Positions 17,350 to 28,749 are shown, counted from the first letter of the stretch. The stretch: DNA of 64,000 nt from an uncultured Ruminococcus sp. (GCA_947627175.1 CANQVA010000002.1:151084-215083); one strand, 5' to 3'. A program made the numbers and translations. Notes: generated by a model not told the origin, from the sequence alone.

Positions 17350-17934
17350 TTACTTGTCCGAATCAATCAGATGCCAATAACCTTTAAGATAAACACCTCC
17401 GGAAATTACCGTGAGTGCCGTCGAAATCCATATAAGCACCGGAATAACTATATTATCTACGGCATTTTTTACACCGTCAGCAATATTCAAATCAAAGTCA
17501 TAACACACACTAAGCCATATGAGCGACGCAACTATTGAAACCATTGTAAAAGCCGTTTTTAATTTTCCCCACATTCCTGCGGCAACTACTATACCACTAT
17601 CAGCCGCAAGCAGTCTCAACCCTGAAACCATAAATTCCCTTGCACTTATTATAATAAGAGGCAATGCACCCATATTTATTTCAGGGAGTTCCACAAAAAC
17701 AGTCAATGCCGCAATTACAAGAACTTTATCAGCAAGCGGGTCAAGAAATTTTCCGAAATTAGTGACAAGATTTCTCTTTCTTGCGATTTTTCCGTCAAGA
17801 GCATCAGTAATTGATGCAGCCGCAAAAATAACAAGGGCTATCAGAAAATGAAACGGCATTTTCCAGTAGATAAACAGCAGAAAAAACGGAATAAGACAAA
17901 CTCTCAACAAAGTCAGTTTGTTTGGCAGGTTCAT
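17350..17934 (-). CDS. pgsA: CDP-diacylglycerol--glycerol-3-phosphate 3-phosphatidyltransferase
   Basis: MNLPNKLTLLRVCLIPFFL; CDP-alcohol transferase motif TDALDGKIARKRNLVTNFGKFLDPLADK. Confidence 0.96.
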   Translation of the reverse strand: MNLPNKLTLLRVCLIPFFLLFIYWKMPFHFLIALVIFAAASITDALDGKIARKRNLVTNFGKFLDPLADKVLVIAALTVFVELPEINMGALPLIIISAREFMVSGLRLLAADSGIVVAAGMWGKLKTAFTMVSIVASLIWLSVCYDFDLNIADGVKNAVDNIVIPVLIWISTALTVISGGVYLKGYWHLIDSDK

Positions 17935-19262
17935 TTGTCTATCACCTCTCCTATTAAATCATAGTCAAGTGTATCTGTAATCTTTATTTTAACGTATTCA
18001 CCGACAGAAAGAGATTTTCCCGACGTAAAAAAAACTTTTCCGTCTATATCGGGAGCATCAAGGCGTGTACGTCCGAACCAGCATTCGGCTAATCTGTCAT
18101 ATCCTTCAACAACAGTTTCAAGTTCTTTTCCAAGCAACTTTTCGTTATTTTCCGCACTTATAAGCAGTTGCTGTCTCATTATAATATCTGCACGGTGATT
18201 TTTTACTTCTTCGTCAATCTGTCCATCGAAATCAGCCGCCTTTGTTCCTTCTTCCTGAGAGTATGCAAAACAGCCGAGACGGTCAAATCTTACTTTTTTG
18301 ACAAATTCGGAAAGTTCCGTAAATTGTTCTTCCGTTTCAGACGGAAAACCTGTAATAAGAGTAGTACGCAGAATAACACTGGGTATTTTTTCCCTGATAT
18401 GTGCAAAGAGATTTTCAAGACTTTCACGGTTTCCCCAACGGTTCATACGTCCGAGAATTTCACCGTTGCAATGCTGTATCGGAATTTCAAGATATTTCAC
18501 AAGTTTTTCCTCTCCTGCAATCGTTTCAAGAAGTTCATCAGTAATTCTTTCAGGATAGCAATAAAGTGTACGAATCCAATGTATACCGTCTATTTTACAA
18601 AGACGGTGGAGAAGTTCCGGAAGTTTTGATTCACCGTACAAATCTTCGCCATAGCGTGAAGTGTCCTGAGCTATGACAATAATTTCTGTAACGCCATTTT
18701 CTGCAAGCCATTCAGCCTCTTTAATTACTTCTTCTATGGGAATACTGCGGAATTTTCCTCTTATCTGCGGTATTGCACAATAAGTGCAACAATTGGAACA
18801 GCCTTCTGCAATTTTAAGATAAGCAAAAAACGGCAGTGTAGAAATAATTCTTTCTCCCGCAAGTTCAGCGTCAAGTTTCGGAGCAAAGTTTACATATCTT
18901 TCATTTGCAAGCACACGGTCAAGAACGTCAACAATGTCCTTATTGTTTCCTATTCCTATAACAGCATCGGCTTCGGGAAACAGTTCAGCAGTTTCTTCCC
19001 TGTATCTTTCCGAAAGACAACCTGTAACCACAATTTTTTTAAGAGTTCCGTCTGCCTTGAGTTTAGCCAGTTCGAGAATAGTCTCAATAGCCTCCTCCTT
19101 TGCAGACTGTATAAAACCGCAGGTATTTACAACGGCAATATCTGCAAGCCCCGGTTCTGTAACAAGTTTATAACCGTGACTTTTCAATTTATACAACATT
19201 CTCTCGGAGTCAACAAGATTCTTTGAACACCCGAGCGATACCATTCCGACTTTAACCGGCAT
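17931..19262 (-). CDS. rimO: ribosomal protein S12 methylthiotransferase RimO
   Basis: MVSLGCSKNLVDSERM, radical SAM CSNCCTYCAIPQIRGKFRS, TRAM domain. Confidence 0.97.
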   Translation of the reverse strand: MPVKVGMVSLGCSKNLVDSERMLYKLKSHGYKLVTEPGLADIAVVNTCGFIQSAKEEAIETILELAKLKADGTLKKIVVTGCLSERYREETAELFPEADAVIGIGNNKDIVDVLDRVLANERYVNFAPKLDAELAGERIISTLPFFAYLKIAEGCSNCCTYCAIPQIRGKFRSIPIEEVIKEAEWLAENGVTEIIVIAQDTSRYGEDLYGESKLPELLHRLCKIDGIHWIRTLYCYPERITDELLETIAGEEKLVKYLEIPIQHCNGEILGRMNRWGNRESLENLFAHIREKIPSVILRTTLITGFPSETEEQFTELSEFVKKVRFDRLGCFAYSQEEGTKAADFDGQIDEEVKNHRADIIMRQQLLISAENNEKLLGKELETVVEGYDRLAECWFGRTRLDAPDIDGKVFFTSGKSLSVGEYVKIKITDTLDYDLIGEVIDK

Positions 19263-19264
19263 TT

Positions 19265-19891
19265 TTAGCCCTCCCTGTTGTCAAAATATTCTCTTACTGT
19301 ACTATTTATTTCATCAAAACTATATCCGTACCTCACAAGAGAACTCTTGACCTTTTCTATTGATTTTCTGTCATTTCTGTCTGTAAGCAGACGAGAGTAT
19401 TTTGTTTCAATAAGATGAGTAAGATTTTCTTTAAATACTTCCTCATACGGCTGAAGAACGTCTTCCGCAAGATATTCGTCTATTCCTTTCATGATAATTT
19501 CATGTTTTGCACGGCGAAAACCATACTTTTTTGCTTCAACGTATCTCACCGCAAGTTTTTCCGCATATCGTTCATCACTGATAATTCCCGATTTTTCAAG
19601 TTTTTCCACAACTGCACCGCATAGTTTTTCATTTTTGTATGTCTTTATGAGTTTTTCACGCATTTCAAATGCAGAATAATCACGATAATCAAGGCAATAC
19701 AATGAATACTGATAAGCACGCCTGAAATTTGACGCATATATTATTTTTTTTAATTCACTGCGTTCAAGTTCCATGCCGTTGTGAATATTGAAATCAGCTA
19801 TAATATCGGCATGAAGATAGATTTTTCTTGTTTCATCTATCTCCGCCTCATAAGTAGTACCCTTGTAAATTTTAACAGAAGTTATTTTCAT
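19265..19891 (-). CDS. recX: regulatory protein RecX
   Basis: RecX-type helical repeats, directly downstream of recA. Confidence 0.92.
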   Translation of the reverse strand: MKITSVKIYKGTTYEAEIDETRKIYLHADIIADFNIHNGMELERSELKKIIYASNFRRAYQYSLYCLDYRDYSAFEMREKLIKTYKNEKLCGAVVEKLEKSGIISDERYAEKLAVRYVEAKKYGFRRAKHEIIMKGIDEYLAEDVLQPYEEVFKENLTHLIETKYSRLLTDRNDRKSIEKVKSSLVRYGYSFDEINSTVREYFDNREG

Positions 19892-21051
19892 TATTCCTCA
19901 GCAGGTGTAAATTCCTCAAAATCTTCATCATCTGAAAGAATGTCATTATCATCTGTTTCATCGTCTGAAATCTTATTAACATTTTCCGGCTGATTTTTTT
20001 CGGAATTATTATTCATTATTTCTTCCCTGCGTGCAAGAATCTGTTCTTCAATTTCTTTCATAAGAGCCTCATCGTTTTTGAGAAGTTCTTTTACATTGTC
20101 ACGTCCCTGACCGAGTTTCTGGTCTTTATAACTGAACCACGAACCGCCTTTTTTTATAATCTCAAGTTCAACAGCCATATCAAGAACTTCGCCTGTACGT
20201 GAAATACCCTGTCCGTACATCATATCAAAAGTAGCTTCTTTAAAAGGCGGTGCGACCTTGTTTTTTACAACCTTACAGCGTGTTGACGCACCTATAATTT
20301 CACCGTTTGACTTTATAACTTCACCTTTTCTAACCTCAATACGTACAGAGGCATAGAATTTCAAAGCACGTCCGCCGGGAGTAGTTTCGGGATTACCATA
20401 CATAACACCAATTTTTTCACGTATCTGATTTATGAAAATTGCCACGCAGTTTGACTTTGAAATAGCACCTGTAAGTTTTCTCATTGCCTGCGACATAAGG
20501 CGGGCGAGCTGTCCGACGTGCAAATCTCCCATATCTCCATCAATTTCCGCACGGGTAGTCATAGCGGCTATAGAGTCAATAACTATTACATCAATAGCTC
20601 CGGAGCGTATAAGGGCTTCAGCAATTTCAAGTGCCTGCTCACCGCTGTCAGGCTGAGATACAAGAAGTTCATCTGTATTTACGCCGAGTGCCTTTGCATA
20701 AACGGGGTCAAGAGCGTGTTCAACGTCGATAAAAGCAGCCTCACCGCCCATTTTCTGAGATTGTGCAATAACAGAAAGTGCAACAGTTGTCTTTCCTGAA
20801 CTTTCAGGGCCGTAAATCTCAACAATACGTCCCTTTGGAACTCCGCCTATGCCTAACGCCATATCAAGAGTCATAGAACCTGTCGGGATTGCATCAACGT
20901 CAAGTGTTTTTGTCTGCCCAAGACGCATTACAGCACCTGCACCATATTTTTTTTCAATCATTTTCAATGCACCTTCAAGTGCGGTTTTTTTATCCTCTCT
21001 TGTCGTAACACGTACAACAGAAGCCTTTTTTGCAAGTTCTTTTTTAGCCAT
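19891..21051 (-). CDS. recA: recombinase RecA
   Basis: [43 protein letters not shown]. Confidence 0.99.
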   Translation of the reverse strand: MAKKELAKKASVVRVTTREDKKTALEGALKMIEKKYGAGAVMRLGQTKTLDVDAIPTGSMTLDMALGIGGVPKGRIVEIYGPESSGKTTVALSVIAQSQKMGGEAAFIDVEHALDPVYAKALGVNTDELLVSQPDSGEQALEIAEALIRSGAIDVIVIDSIAAMTTRAEIDGDMGDLHVGQLARLMSQAMRKLTGAISKSNCVAIFINQIREKIGVMYGNPETTPGGRALKFYASVRIEVRKGEVIKSNGEIIGASTRCKVVKNKVAPPFKEATFDMMYGQGISRTGEVLDMAVELEIIKKGGSWFSYKDQKLGQGRDNVKELLKNDEALMKEIEEQILARREEIMNNNSEKNQPENVNKISDDETDDNDILSDDEDFEEFTPAEE

Positions 21052-21911
21052 TATATTTCCTCCTGTTTCTGAGCCGTAACTGTTCTTATAATATTTTGAG
21101 TGTCACAGCTGAATTTTATGTTATAAAAATTATTTGACTCTAAAATTTTTTTAACAGAATCATGTTGTCCGTCACCAAATTCATATGCAATCCAGCCATT
21201 TTTTTTAACAGACTTTTTCCATATGAAAGTTATTTTTCTGTAAAAATCAAGACCATCATCACCGCCGAAAAGTGCGGTTTTTGGTTCAGCCTGTACTTCT
21301 TTTTGTAAGTTCTTCATTTCCTCTGCTGTCAGATATGGCGGATTACTTACTATAATATCAAAATCCCTGAATTTTTCGGAAGTTTCAGCTGAAAGAACAT
21401 CTGCCTTTACTGCATTTACCATTGAATTATTCAATCTGATATTTTCTTCAAGATATTCAAAAGCTGAATCGAATTTTTCAACTGCCCATACTTCAGAATG
21501 TGGAATTTCTTTTTCAAGCGTTATTGCAATACATCCGCTGCCACTGCATAAATCAAGTATTTTCGGGGATTCAAGCCTGTTTTTTTTAACAATATCAAGA
21601 ATATTTTCAATCAGTGTTTCTGTTTCGGGTCGTGGTATAAGTACGCCTTCGCCTACTCTGAAAGTATATTTCCAGAAATCCCACTCCCCTAAAACATATT
21701 GTAAAGGATTTCCCTCACAACGATATTCAACATTGTTATATACTTTGTAAATCTGCGAATCACTGACTTTTTCATTCGGTTTGAACAGTGGATTTTTTTC
21801 CTTGAATACGTCTTGAAAAATACACATCGTATCAAATTCAGCATTGTCAATGCTGTCTTTTTTCATAGTCTTCACACAATTCCTGTATAATTCAAGCCGT
21901 GTCATTACCAC
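21051..21911 (-). CDS. prmC: peptide chain release factor N5-glutamine methyltransferase
   Basis: [35 protein letters not shown]. Confidence 0.96.
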   Translation of the reverse strand: MVMTRLELYRNCVKTMKKDSIDNAEFDTMCIFQDVFKEKNPLFKPNEKVSDSQIYKVYNNVEYRCEGNPLQYVLGEWDFWKYTFRVGEGVLIPRPETETLIENILDIVKKNRLESPKILDLCSGSGCIAITLEKEIPHSEVWAVEKFDSAFEYLEENIRLNNSMVNAVKADVLSAETSEKFRDFDIIVSNPPYLTAEEMKNLQKEVQAEPKTALFGGDDGLDFYRKITFIWKKSVKKNGWIAYEFGDGQHDSVKKILESNNFYNIKFSCDTQNIIRTVTAQKQEEI

Positions 21912-22831
21912 CTGTCCTCCTCTTTATCCTGCGGAATACAAGGTTTCATAGCGGCAATTGCAATTTCAATCATACTGTCATCGGGTTCACGTGTTGTTAT
22001 TCTCTGCATCGCAAGACCCGGAGCAGATAATATTTTTGTAAAAAGATTATCATGATTTCCCGCAAGTCTTATACATTCATAAGAAATACCCACAATAAGC
22101 GGAAGAAGTACAAGTGATGCAACTATTCTCTGCCATGTCACCGTAAAAGGCACAAAACACATTACGAAAATGCCGACTATCAGAACTATAAATATAAAAC
22201 TCGTTCCGCATCTCTTGTGAAAACGTGTCTGTTTCCGAACATTCTCAACAGTCAGAGGGAGTTCCGCCTCATGACAGGCAATAGTCTTGTGTTCTGCACC
22301 GTGATATTCATATTGTCTGCGTATATCTTTCATAAGACTTACAAGAGCCATATACGCCACAAAAATTACTATTTTTACAATGCCCTCCAATATTGAACGG
22401 ATTATTCTGTGTTCTTCTACTCCCGAAATAAAGCCTATAATAATTTTGGGTAGAAAAATAAACAGCCCCAACGCAAGAACTATGCCGATAAGCATACCTA
22501 TATACATAACAACGTCAAATAACTTTGAGTCCTCTTCTTCTGCCTTTTCTTCTGTCAATTGCTTTTCAGCAGATTTCATCATGTACTTATAACCCTTTGA
22601 AAGAGATGTTACGAAACTTACACACCCTCTGACGAGAGGAGTTTTTTTGTACCACGGAGCATTTTTTCCGTTGTTTTCGTCCCATGTTTCAAGGTCTATA
22701 GAACCGTCAGGCAGTCTGCACGCCATTGCACCCTTATTAGGGCCAAGCATCATTATCCCTTCAATGAGAGCCTGTCCGCCGATTTTTGATTTAAATTTTT
22801 CACAACATTGTGAATCTTTACTTTCTTTCAT
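21905..22831 (-). CDS. DUF1385 domain-containing (YqhQ-like) membrane protein
   Basis: IGGQALIEGIMMLGPNKGAMACR; EYHGAEHKTIACHE. Confidence 0.94.
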   Translation of the reverse strand: MKESKDSQCCEKFKSKIGGQALIEGIMMLGPNKGAMACRLPDGSIDLETWDENNGKNAPWYKKTPLVRGCVSFVTSLSKGYKYMMKSAEKQLTEEKAEEEDSKLFDVVMYIGMLIGIVLALGLFIFLPKIIIGFISGVEEHRIIRSILEGIVKIVIFVAYMALVSLMKDIRRQYEYHGAEHKTIACHEAELPLTVENVRKQTRFHKRCGTSFIFIVLIVGIFVMCFVPFTVTWQRIVASLVLLPLIVGISYECIRLAGNHDNLFTKILSAPGLAMQRITTREPDDSMIEIAIAAMKPCIPQDKEEDRW

Positions 22832-22842
22832 TATTATTTCTC

Positions 22843-24246
22843 CTATTGTGTTTTTGCAGGAAGTGTAATTTTAACTGTTGTTCCCTTTCCTTCTCCTGCA
22901 CTTGAAATTTCCATAGTTCCCTCATGCATGGCAATAATTTCATCTGCAACAGCAAGACCTATTCCCGAGCCACGCCTTGTATGATTAGCCTTATAGAATT
23001 TTGTCTTTACTTTCGGAAGGTCAGACTCTTTTATACCGCAACCCGTATCAGAAACAGTGACTACAACATTTCCCTCTGATTCAGATGCATTTATAGTTAC
23101 AATATCGCCCGGAGATGAATATTTTACCGCATTGTCAATGACATTTATAAAAACCTGCCTTATACGGTTTTTGTCACCGAAAACAAATGGCAACATTTCG
23201 GGGTCATTATATATGACTTTTATATCCTCACGCCGTGCCTTTTCACTGTACATAAGAACAGCATCGCCAAGTTCGGCAAGTATATCCATATTAGCGGCAT
23301 GAAGTGTAAAATGACCGCTCTGCATACGTGAGAAGTCAAGCAGTTCTTCAACCATTTCTGAAAGGCGTTCTGTTTCGCTGACTATAACGCCAACGCCTTT
23401 TTTGACGGTATCGGGATTTGACTCACTGTCAAGCATGAGAGTTTCCGCCCAGCCTTTTATAGCAGTAAGAGGCGTTCTCAACTCATGTGAAACAGAAGAT
23501 ATAAATTCATTCTTCATAGCTTCAGCGTTTGAAAGTTCGTCCGCCATGTGATTTATAGCCATACACAAATCACCTATTTCATCATTGCTGTTATTGCTGA
23601 TACGAACCGAAAAGTCACCTATTGCAAATTTCCTTGCTATACCGCTTATTTGCCGTATTGGTTTTACAATAGAACCTGCAAAATAAAGACCTGTAATTAT
23701 ATTTATCAATATAATTGCAACACATACTACTGTTACAACAATTGCACTTGATTCTATTGTGTTATCAATTTCAGTAAGCGATGTAACCATACGCACTGAA
23801 CTGTATTCACTGTTGAATGAAGAAATAGAAACGGAAACGGCAAGAATCTTTTCACCGCCCGGCAATTTTCCGACATACGAACCCTCACCGGAATCCATAG
23901 CTTGTTCATAGTCAGGCATACGTGTGTTTTCGTCGGGAGAGAATCCCGAAGAAGTCAAGACAACTCTGCCTTTTGAGTTTATCGCCATAAGTTCTATTTT
24001 ATCCTTTTCATTGAACGTTTCAAGCATATTTCTCATTTCAGCCGAAAAATTCGCCGCATTATCCTGAGAGTGAATACTCAGAACACTTGTTACAGCATTT
24101 ATTTTTGAAACAAGATACTGTTTCGCTGAACTGTAGAAATAATTCTGTATTGCATAAACAAACATAAGACCAAATACAATCATTACAAGTATTACGACAC
24201 TGAGGTTATTAAAAATCCAGCGTTTTGTTATACTTTTTTTAGCCAT
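22843..24246 (-). CDS. sensor histidine kinase
   Basis: Two TM, HAMP, SSVSHELRTPLTAIKGW H-box, NVIDNAVKYS, GCGIKESDLPKV. Confidence 0.97.
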   Translation of the reverse strand: MAKKSITKRWIFNNLSVVILVMIVFGLMFVYAIQNYFYSSAKQYLVSKINAVTSVLSIHSQDNAANFSAEMRNMLETFNEKDKIELMAINSKGRVVLTSSGFSPDENTRMPDYEQAMDSGEGSYVGKLPGGEKILAVSVSISSFNSEYSSVRMVTSLTEIDNTIESSAIVVTVVCVAIILINIITGLYFAGSIVKPIRQISGIARKFAIGDFSVRISNNSNDEIGDLCMAINHMADELSNAEAMKNEFISSVSHELRTPLTAIKGWAETLMLDSESNPDTVKKGVGVIVSETERLSEMVEELLDFSRMQSGHFTLHAANMDILAELGDAVLMYSEKARREDIKVIYNDPEMLPFVFGDKNRIRQVFINVIDNAVKYSSPGDIVTINASESEGNVVVTVSDTGCGIKESDLPKVKTKFYKANHTRRGSGIGLAVADEIIAMHEGTMEISSAGEGKGTTVKITLPAKTQ

Positions 24247-24947
24247 TACTGAGTATCATTCCATTTATATCCGTATCCCCATATAGTTATTATATACTTA
24301 GGACTTGAGGGTTCTTCTTCTATCTTCATACGGATTCTTCTTATATTAACGTCAACAATTTTGTCATCGCCGTAATAACTTTCGCCCCATATATGATTCA
24401 GAATACTTGCACGGTCAAGAGCAGTGTTTTTATTATTCATAAAAAATTCAAGTATCTGATATTCAACTTGTGTCAATTCAATAGGAACATCATTTTTTGT
24501 TACTGTACGGCTTTTGAGATTCAGAACAAAAGGCCCTGACTCAATAAGTGATTGTTTTTCATTTTTTATGAAACTCATACACACACGCCTATAAATAGCA
24601 TCAACACGTGCTGTAAGTTCTGACGGAGAGAATGGTTTTGTTATATAATCGTCCGCACCAATCATAAGACCGCTTACTTTGTCCATTTCCTGAGTACGTG
24701 CTGTAAGCATTATAATTCCTATTGTCGAACTTTTTTCACGGATTTTCTTGCATACTGTGAATCCGTCAATGCCCGGCATCATTATGTCAAGCAGAACAAT
24801 ATCAAAATTTCCGTGTTCTGTTTCAAATGTCCTTAAAGCCGCTTCACCGCAGTCAACGTCTACAACATCGTAACCTGCACGCTTTAAATTTATAACAACA
24901 AATTCACGTATAGTTTCTTCATCCTCACAAATAAGAATACGTTTCAA
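24246..24947 (-). CDS. OmpR/PhoB-family response regulator
   Basis: Receiver domain DIVLLDIMMPGIDG, C-terminal wHTH RASILNHIWGESYYGDDKIVDVNIRRIRMKIEE. Confidence 0.97.
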   Translation of the reverse strand: MKRILICEDEETIREFVVINLKRAGYDVVDVDCGEAALRTFETEHGNFDIVLLDIMMPGIDGFTVCKKIREKSSTIGIIMLTARTQEMDKVSGLMIGADDYITKPFSPSELTARVDAIYRRVCMSFIKNEKQSLIESGPFVLNLKSRTVTKNDVPIELTQVEYQILEFFMNNKNTALDRASILNHIWGESYYGDDKIVDVNIRRIRMKIEEEPSSPKYIITIWGYGYKWNDTQ

Positions 24948-24970
24948 TTTTTTCAGCTCCTTTTTATAAA

Positions 24971-26290
24971 TTATTCCTTGAATTTAAAACCAACTGCCAC
25001 ATCTCCCGACGAAACTGAAAGACCGTCGTCGTTTTCGTCATCTGAAACGGGTATATATGCAAGATATGCCGATTCACCCTTAGTATGCATAAGCATATAG
25101 CCGTTTGAAATTCTGTCCTCTTTTGAGGGTGAATCATCTGCAAAGTAAATACGCAGAAGTTCACGACCGACAGTTTTGTCTTCATAGGCACAGAAAACTA
25201 TTTCATCATTGACATAATCACGTCTGACTGTAACGTTATTTCCCCATTTTTCAGGAAATACAAAAATATATCCGTCATTTATGCTGTAATATGATGAATA
25301 TTTCTTTTCTATTTTGTCATCTTCATTGACAAAATACCAGTTTGTAATTTTCATCTGTTCACTTTCGGAAACGTCCTCATACCCCGGAGAAATAGCCTGA
25401 ACAGGTATTTCAAGAATGCCGTCACCGTCAATATCAAAAGATGCACAGCCGGCAGGTCTTACGGTAAATATTGATTCTTCCGATGTAGAGAAAACTTTTT
25501 TCAGCCCTGTATCGTCCATATATATTATATCCGTCTGAATAAGACCCGTACCGAGAACAGCATCTATATAAAGCCCAGTTCTTTTGCCGTCAATACTGCC
25601 ATAATTAAGACTGTCAAATTCCGTAAAACTTCCGCTTAATTTCCTGCTGTATTTATAATATATACCTTTTTCGTCAAGTTTATAAGCCTCTGCAACGGCA
25701 AGGGCACCCGATGATGAACCCGACAATAAAAGAAATTCATTTTCATTATCTTTGTCAAGGTCGGTAACATCTATGAAAGAATATGATTCAGAAAAAGTTT
25801 CCTCAATATTTCCGTCAGTATAGCTGTATATTGATACATTTTTTTCTGAACGGTTTATAAGACTGCTCCCGATAATAAGGTTTACACGGTCATTTGAACC
25901 GAGTTTTGAAATCATTACTTTTTCAATTTCCGCACCCTTTGCAGGAGTGTCACAGACTGAACGCCATTTGTCGTCGAAACGGTCAAGAATATTTATACGC
26001 AGTGTATTTTCTTCAACAGCAATACTTGTCTTTTCATAGAAAACAACAGCTTCATTTACGTTATCACCGTCAATATCCTCAATTATAAAAGCTGAAAGAT
26101 ATTTCCCCGATTTGGGATATTTTAGACTTATAGAACCCCCTGTTGCATCTGTCAATGCTCTGTAAATCTGTTCCTGTTCAATACTTAATTTAGGCGGTGT
26201 CATAAGATTATCAATACTTGAACTGAACATACAGCCTGCCAGAAAGAATACATACAAAAAAACTACTGTAAATAATTTTATAATTTTCAT
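24971..26290 (-). CDS. lipoprotein with VCBS/FG-GAP-like repeat segments
   Basis: Lipobox FFLAGC; repeated DIDGDN, DLDKDNEN, DIDGDGILEIPV segments. Confidence 0.7.
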   Translation of the reverse strand: MKIIKLFTVVFLYVFFLAGCMFSSSIDNLMTPPKLSIEQEQIYRALTDATGGSISLKYPKSGKYLSAFIIEDIDGDNVNEAVVFYEKTSIAVEENTLRINILDRFDDKWRSVCDTPAKGAEIEKVMISKLGSNDRVNLIIGSSLINRSEKNVSIYSYTDGNIEETFSESYSFIDVTDLDKDNENEFLLLSGSSSGALAVAEAYKLDEKGIYYKYSRKLSGSFTEFDSLNYGSIDGKRTGLYIDAVLGTGLIQTDIIYMDDTGLKKVFSTSEESIFTVRPAGCASFDIDGDGILEIPVQAISPGYEDVSESEQMKITNWYFVNEDDKIEKKYSSYYSINDGYIFVFPEKWGNNVTVRRDYVNDEIVFCAYEDKTVGRELLRIYFADDSPSKEDRISNGYMLMHTKGESAYLAYIPVSDDENDDGLSVSSGDVAVGFKFKE

Positions 26291-26299
26291 TATTGAACT

Positions 26300-27658
26300 T
26301 TATTTTCTTTCAGATATTTTAATATATTCTTTTTCCTTTGCTACAGCTTTATATGCGGGACGTATAATTCTGTTGCCGGTAATAAGTTCTTCCATACGGT
26401 GAGCCGCCCAGCCTGCCATACGTGCAACTGCAAAAAGAGGTGTAAAAAGTTCTTCGGGAATACCGAGCATTCTGTAAACAAGCCCTGAATACATATCAAC
26501 GTTTGCACACATATCTTTTGAACTGCCTTTAATTTCCGTAAAAATTTCAGGTGTAAGGCGTTCAACAGTTTCAAGCAGACGAAATTCAGCTTCAATTTCC
26601 TTTCCCTTTGCAAGTTCAAAGGCTTTTTTCTTGAGAATTACTGCACGTGGGTCAGAAATTGTATATACAGCGTGACCCATTCCGTAAATAAGCCCCGAAC
26701 CGTCGTTTGCCTCTTTGCGGATAATCTTACGCATATAGTCTGCAACTTCGCCTTCATCATTCCAGTTTTTTATATTAGCCTTTAAATTGTCAAGCATATT
26801 TATAACTTGTAAATTAGCACCGCCATGGCGTGAACCTTTAAGTGCACATATAGCCGATGAATATGCTGAATATGGGTCTGTACCTGAAGAAGTAAGCACA
26901 CGGCACGTAAATGTAGAATTATTTCCTCCGCCATGTTCAGCCTGAATCATAAGCAGGCGGTCAAGCATCTGTGCTTCATCATTCGTATACTGTCTGTCAG
27001 GGCGAAGAAGTGAAAGTATACACTGTGCAGTATTTTCTTCATAATCAATAGGATGCATAATCATACTTTCATTGTCGAAAACACGTTTTTTAACCTGATA
27101 AGCCGCAGTCATTATAACAGGGAGTTTTGCAATAAGGCTTATGGCTGTACACATTTCATTTTCAAGCCCCTTATTTTCACACTCATCGTCATATGAATAA
27201 AGAGCAAGAACAGAACGTGAAAGTTTATTCATGATATTTTTTGAAGGTGCTTTCAGAATCATATCTTCAACAAAACCATTCGGCAAGTTACGTTTAAGGG
27301 AAATGTATGAACTGAATCCCGAAAGTTCTTTTTCTGTGGGAAGATGACCAAAAAGCAGAAGAAAAGCAGTTTCTTCATATCCGAAACGTTTTTCAGCCTC
27401 AACGTTTGCGACAATATCATTTATATTATATCCACGGTAAATAAGCTGTCCGGGAATAGATTCAACTTCCCCCTCATTTATTACATATCCGTGAACATTG
27501 CATATATTTGTTATGCCTGCAACAACACCTGTTCCATCACTGTTACGCAAACCCCTTTTAACATGATATTTATCATAGAGATTAGAGTCAATTCCGGAAT
27601 TTTCATTAAGCTGACTGCATAAATTTGTAATATCAAAATCTGAAATCAAAGATGGCAT
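26300..27658 (-). CDS. gltA: citrate synthase
   Basis: RGLRNSDGTGVVAGITNI, QAEHGGGNNSTFTCRVL, GSRHGGAN, GMGHAVYTISDPRA. Confidence 0.95.
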   Translation of the reverse strand: MPSLISDFDITNLCSQLNENSGIDSNLYDKYHVKRGLRNSDGTGVVAGITNICNVHGYVINEGEVESIPGQLIYRGYNINDIVANVEAEKRFGYEETAFLLLFGHLPTEKELSGFSSYISLKRNLPNGFVEDMILKAPSKNIMNKLSRSVLALYSYDDECENKGLENEMCTAISLIAKLPVIMTAAYQVKKRVFDNESMIMHPIDYEENTAQCILSLLRPDRQYTNDEAQMLDRLLMIQAEHGGGNNSTFTCRVLTSSGTDPYSAYSSAICALKGSRHGGANLQVINMLDNLKANIKNWNDEGEVADYMRKIIRKEANDGSGLIYGMGHAVYTISDPRAVILKKKAFELAKGKEIEAEFRLLETVERLTPEIFTEIKGSSKDMCANVDMYSGLVYRMLGIPEELFTPLFAVARMAGWAAHRMEELITGNRIIRPAYKAVAKEKEYIKISERK

Positions 27659-27691
27659 AATAGCAACACTCCTTAAATATATTCATATCTA

Positions 27692-27720
27692 ATTATACAC
27701 CATATCGGAAATTATGTCAA
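27692..27720 (-). promoter_or_regulatory. consensus promoter for gltA-led transcription unit
   Basis: Minus strand TTGACA (27720-27715), 17-bp spacer, TATAAT (27697-27692). Confidence 0.85.
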
Positions 27721-27747
27721 ATACTTTAAGTGTGAGGTAATGCAAAA

Positions 27748-28749
27748 ATGAAAAAATATTTTTCAACACTGCTGTTTATGGCGGTTTCTATTGTCTTTCT
27801 TCCTGCCGTGCCTGTATTTTTTTCAAAAAGTGCAGAGGCAATTCCCGAAAATGTTTCCGACGGCAAACAAACAGAAAACACAACAACGTCGTCATACGTC
27901 GGAGAGCCTTACAAGGTTCTTGACGTTTCAAGCGGAGAAATAATTGAAGTTGATGAAAAAGATTATGTAATAGGAGCAGTATGTGCCGAAATGCCTGCTA
28001 CATTCGAGAATGACGCACTAAAAGCACAGGCTGTTGCGGCACATACATATGCAGAACGTCAACGCATACTTGAACGTTCTGACCCTACCCCCGAACTATG
28101 CGGAGCTGATTTTTCAAATGATACTTCAAAATATCAGGGATATTTCACGAAAAATCAGGCTATGCAATACTATGGCAGTAATTTTGAAGTATATTATGAA
28201 AAAATAGCTGACGCTGTAAATGACGTTCTGCCATATATTATCACTTATGGGGACGAGCCGATTATTTCAGCATTTCATTCAATGTCATCAGGAAAGACGG
28301 AAAGTGCGGAAAATGCGTGGGGTACTGCTGTTGACTACCTTGTGGCGGTTGACAGCAGTTATGACAAATCTGCACCGAAATATATGGAAGAAGTCCGATA
28401 TGAAAAAGAAGAATTACGTCAGATACTGGTAGAAAAATTTTCCGGAATTTTATTGTCAGATGATTTTACATCATGGATTAAAATAAATACCGTATCAGAT
28501 TCAGGAACAGTTCTTTCAGCTATGGTAGGGGATTTCAAAGTAAGTGGAAATGATATAAGAGAAGCTCTCGGACTGCGTTCAGCGTGCTTTGAAATAAACT
28601 ATGACGGAGATATTGCCGTCATAACAACGAAAGGTTTCGGACATGGTGTAGGAATGAGCCAATACGGTGCAAATTCAATGGCTGCTGAGGGAAAAACATG
28701 GCGTGAGATTCTTGAACATTATTACCCGAATTGCGAAATAGAAAAATAA
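27748..28749 (+). CDS. SpoIID/LytB domain-containing protein
   Basis: YVIGAVCAEMPATFENDALKAQAVAAHTYA; GFGHGVGMSQYGANSMAAEGKTWREILEHYYPN. Confidence 0.95.
   Translation: MKKYFSTLLFMAVSIVFLPAVPVFFSKSAEAIPENVSDGKQTENTTTSSYVGEPYKVLDVSSGEIIEVDEKDYVIGAVCAEMPATFENDALKAQAVAAHTYAERQRILERSDPTPELCGADFSNDTSKYQGYFTKNQAMQYYGSNFEVYYEKIADAVNDVLPYIITYGDEPIISAFHSMSSGKTESAENAWGTAVDYLVAVDSSYDKSAPKYMEEVRYEKEELRQILVEKFSGILLSDDFTSWIKINTVSDSGTVLSAMVGDFKVSGNDIREALGLRSACFEINYDGDIAVITTKGFGHGVGMSQYGANSMAAEGKTWREILEHYYPNCEIEK

Noticed and set aside
18168-18629. 153-aa plus-strand ORF
   Set aside because: Antisense to the well-supported rimO gene, Phe-rich and without recognisable domains.
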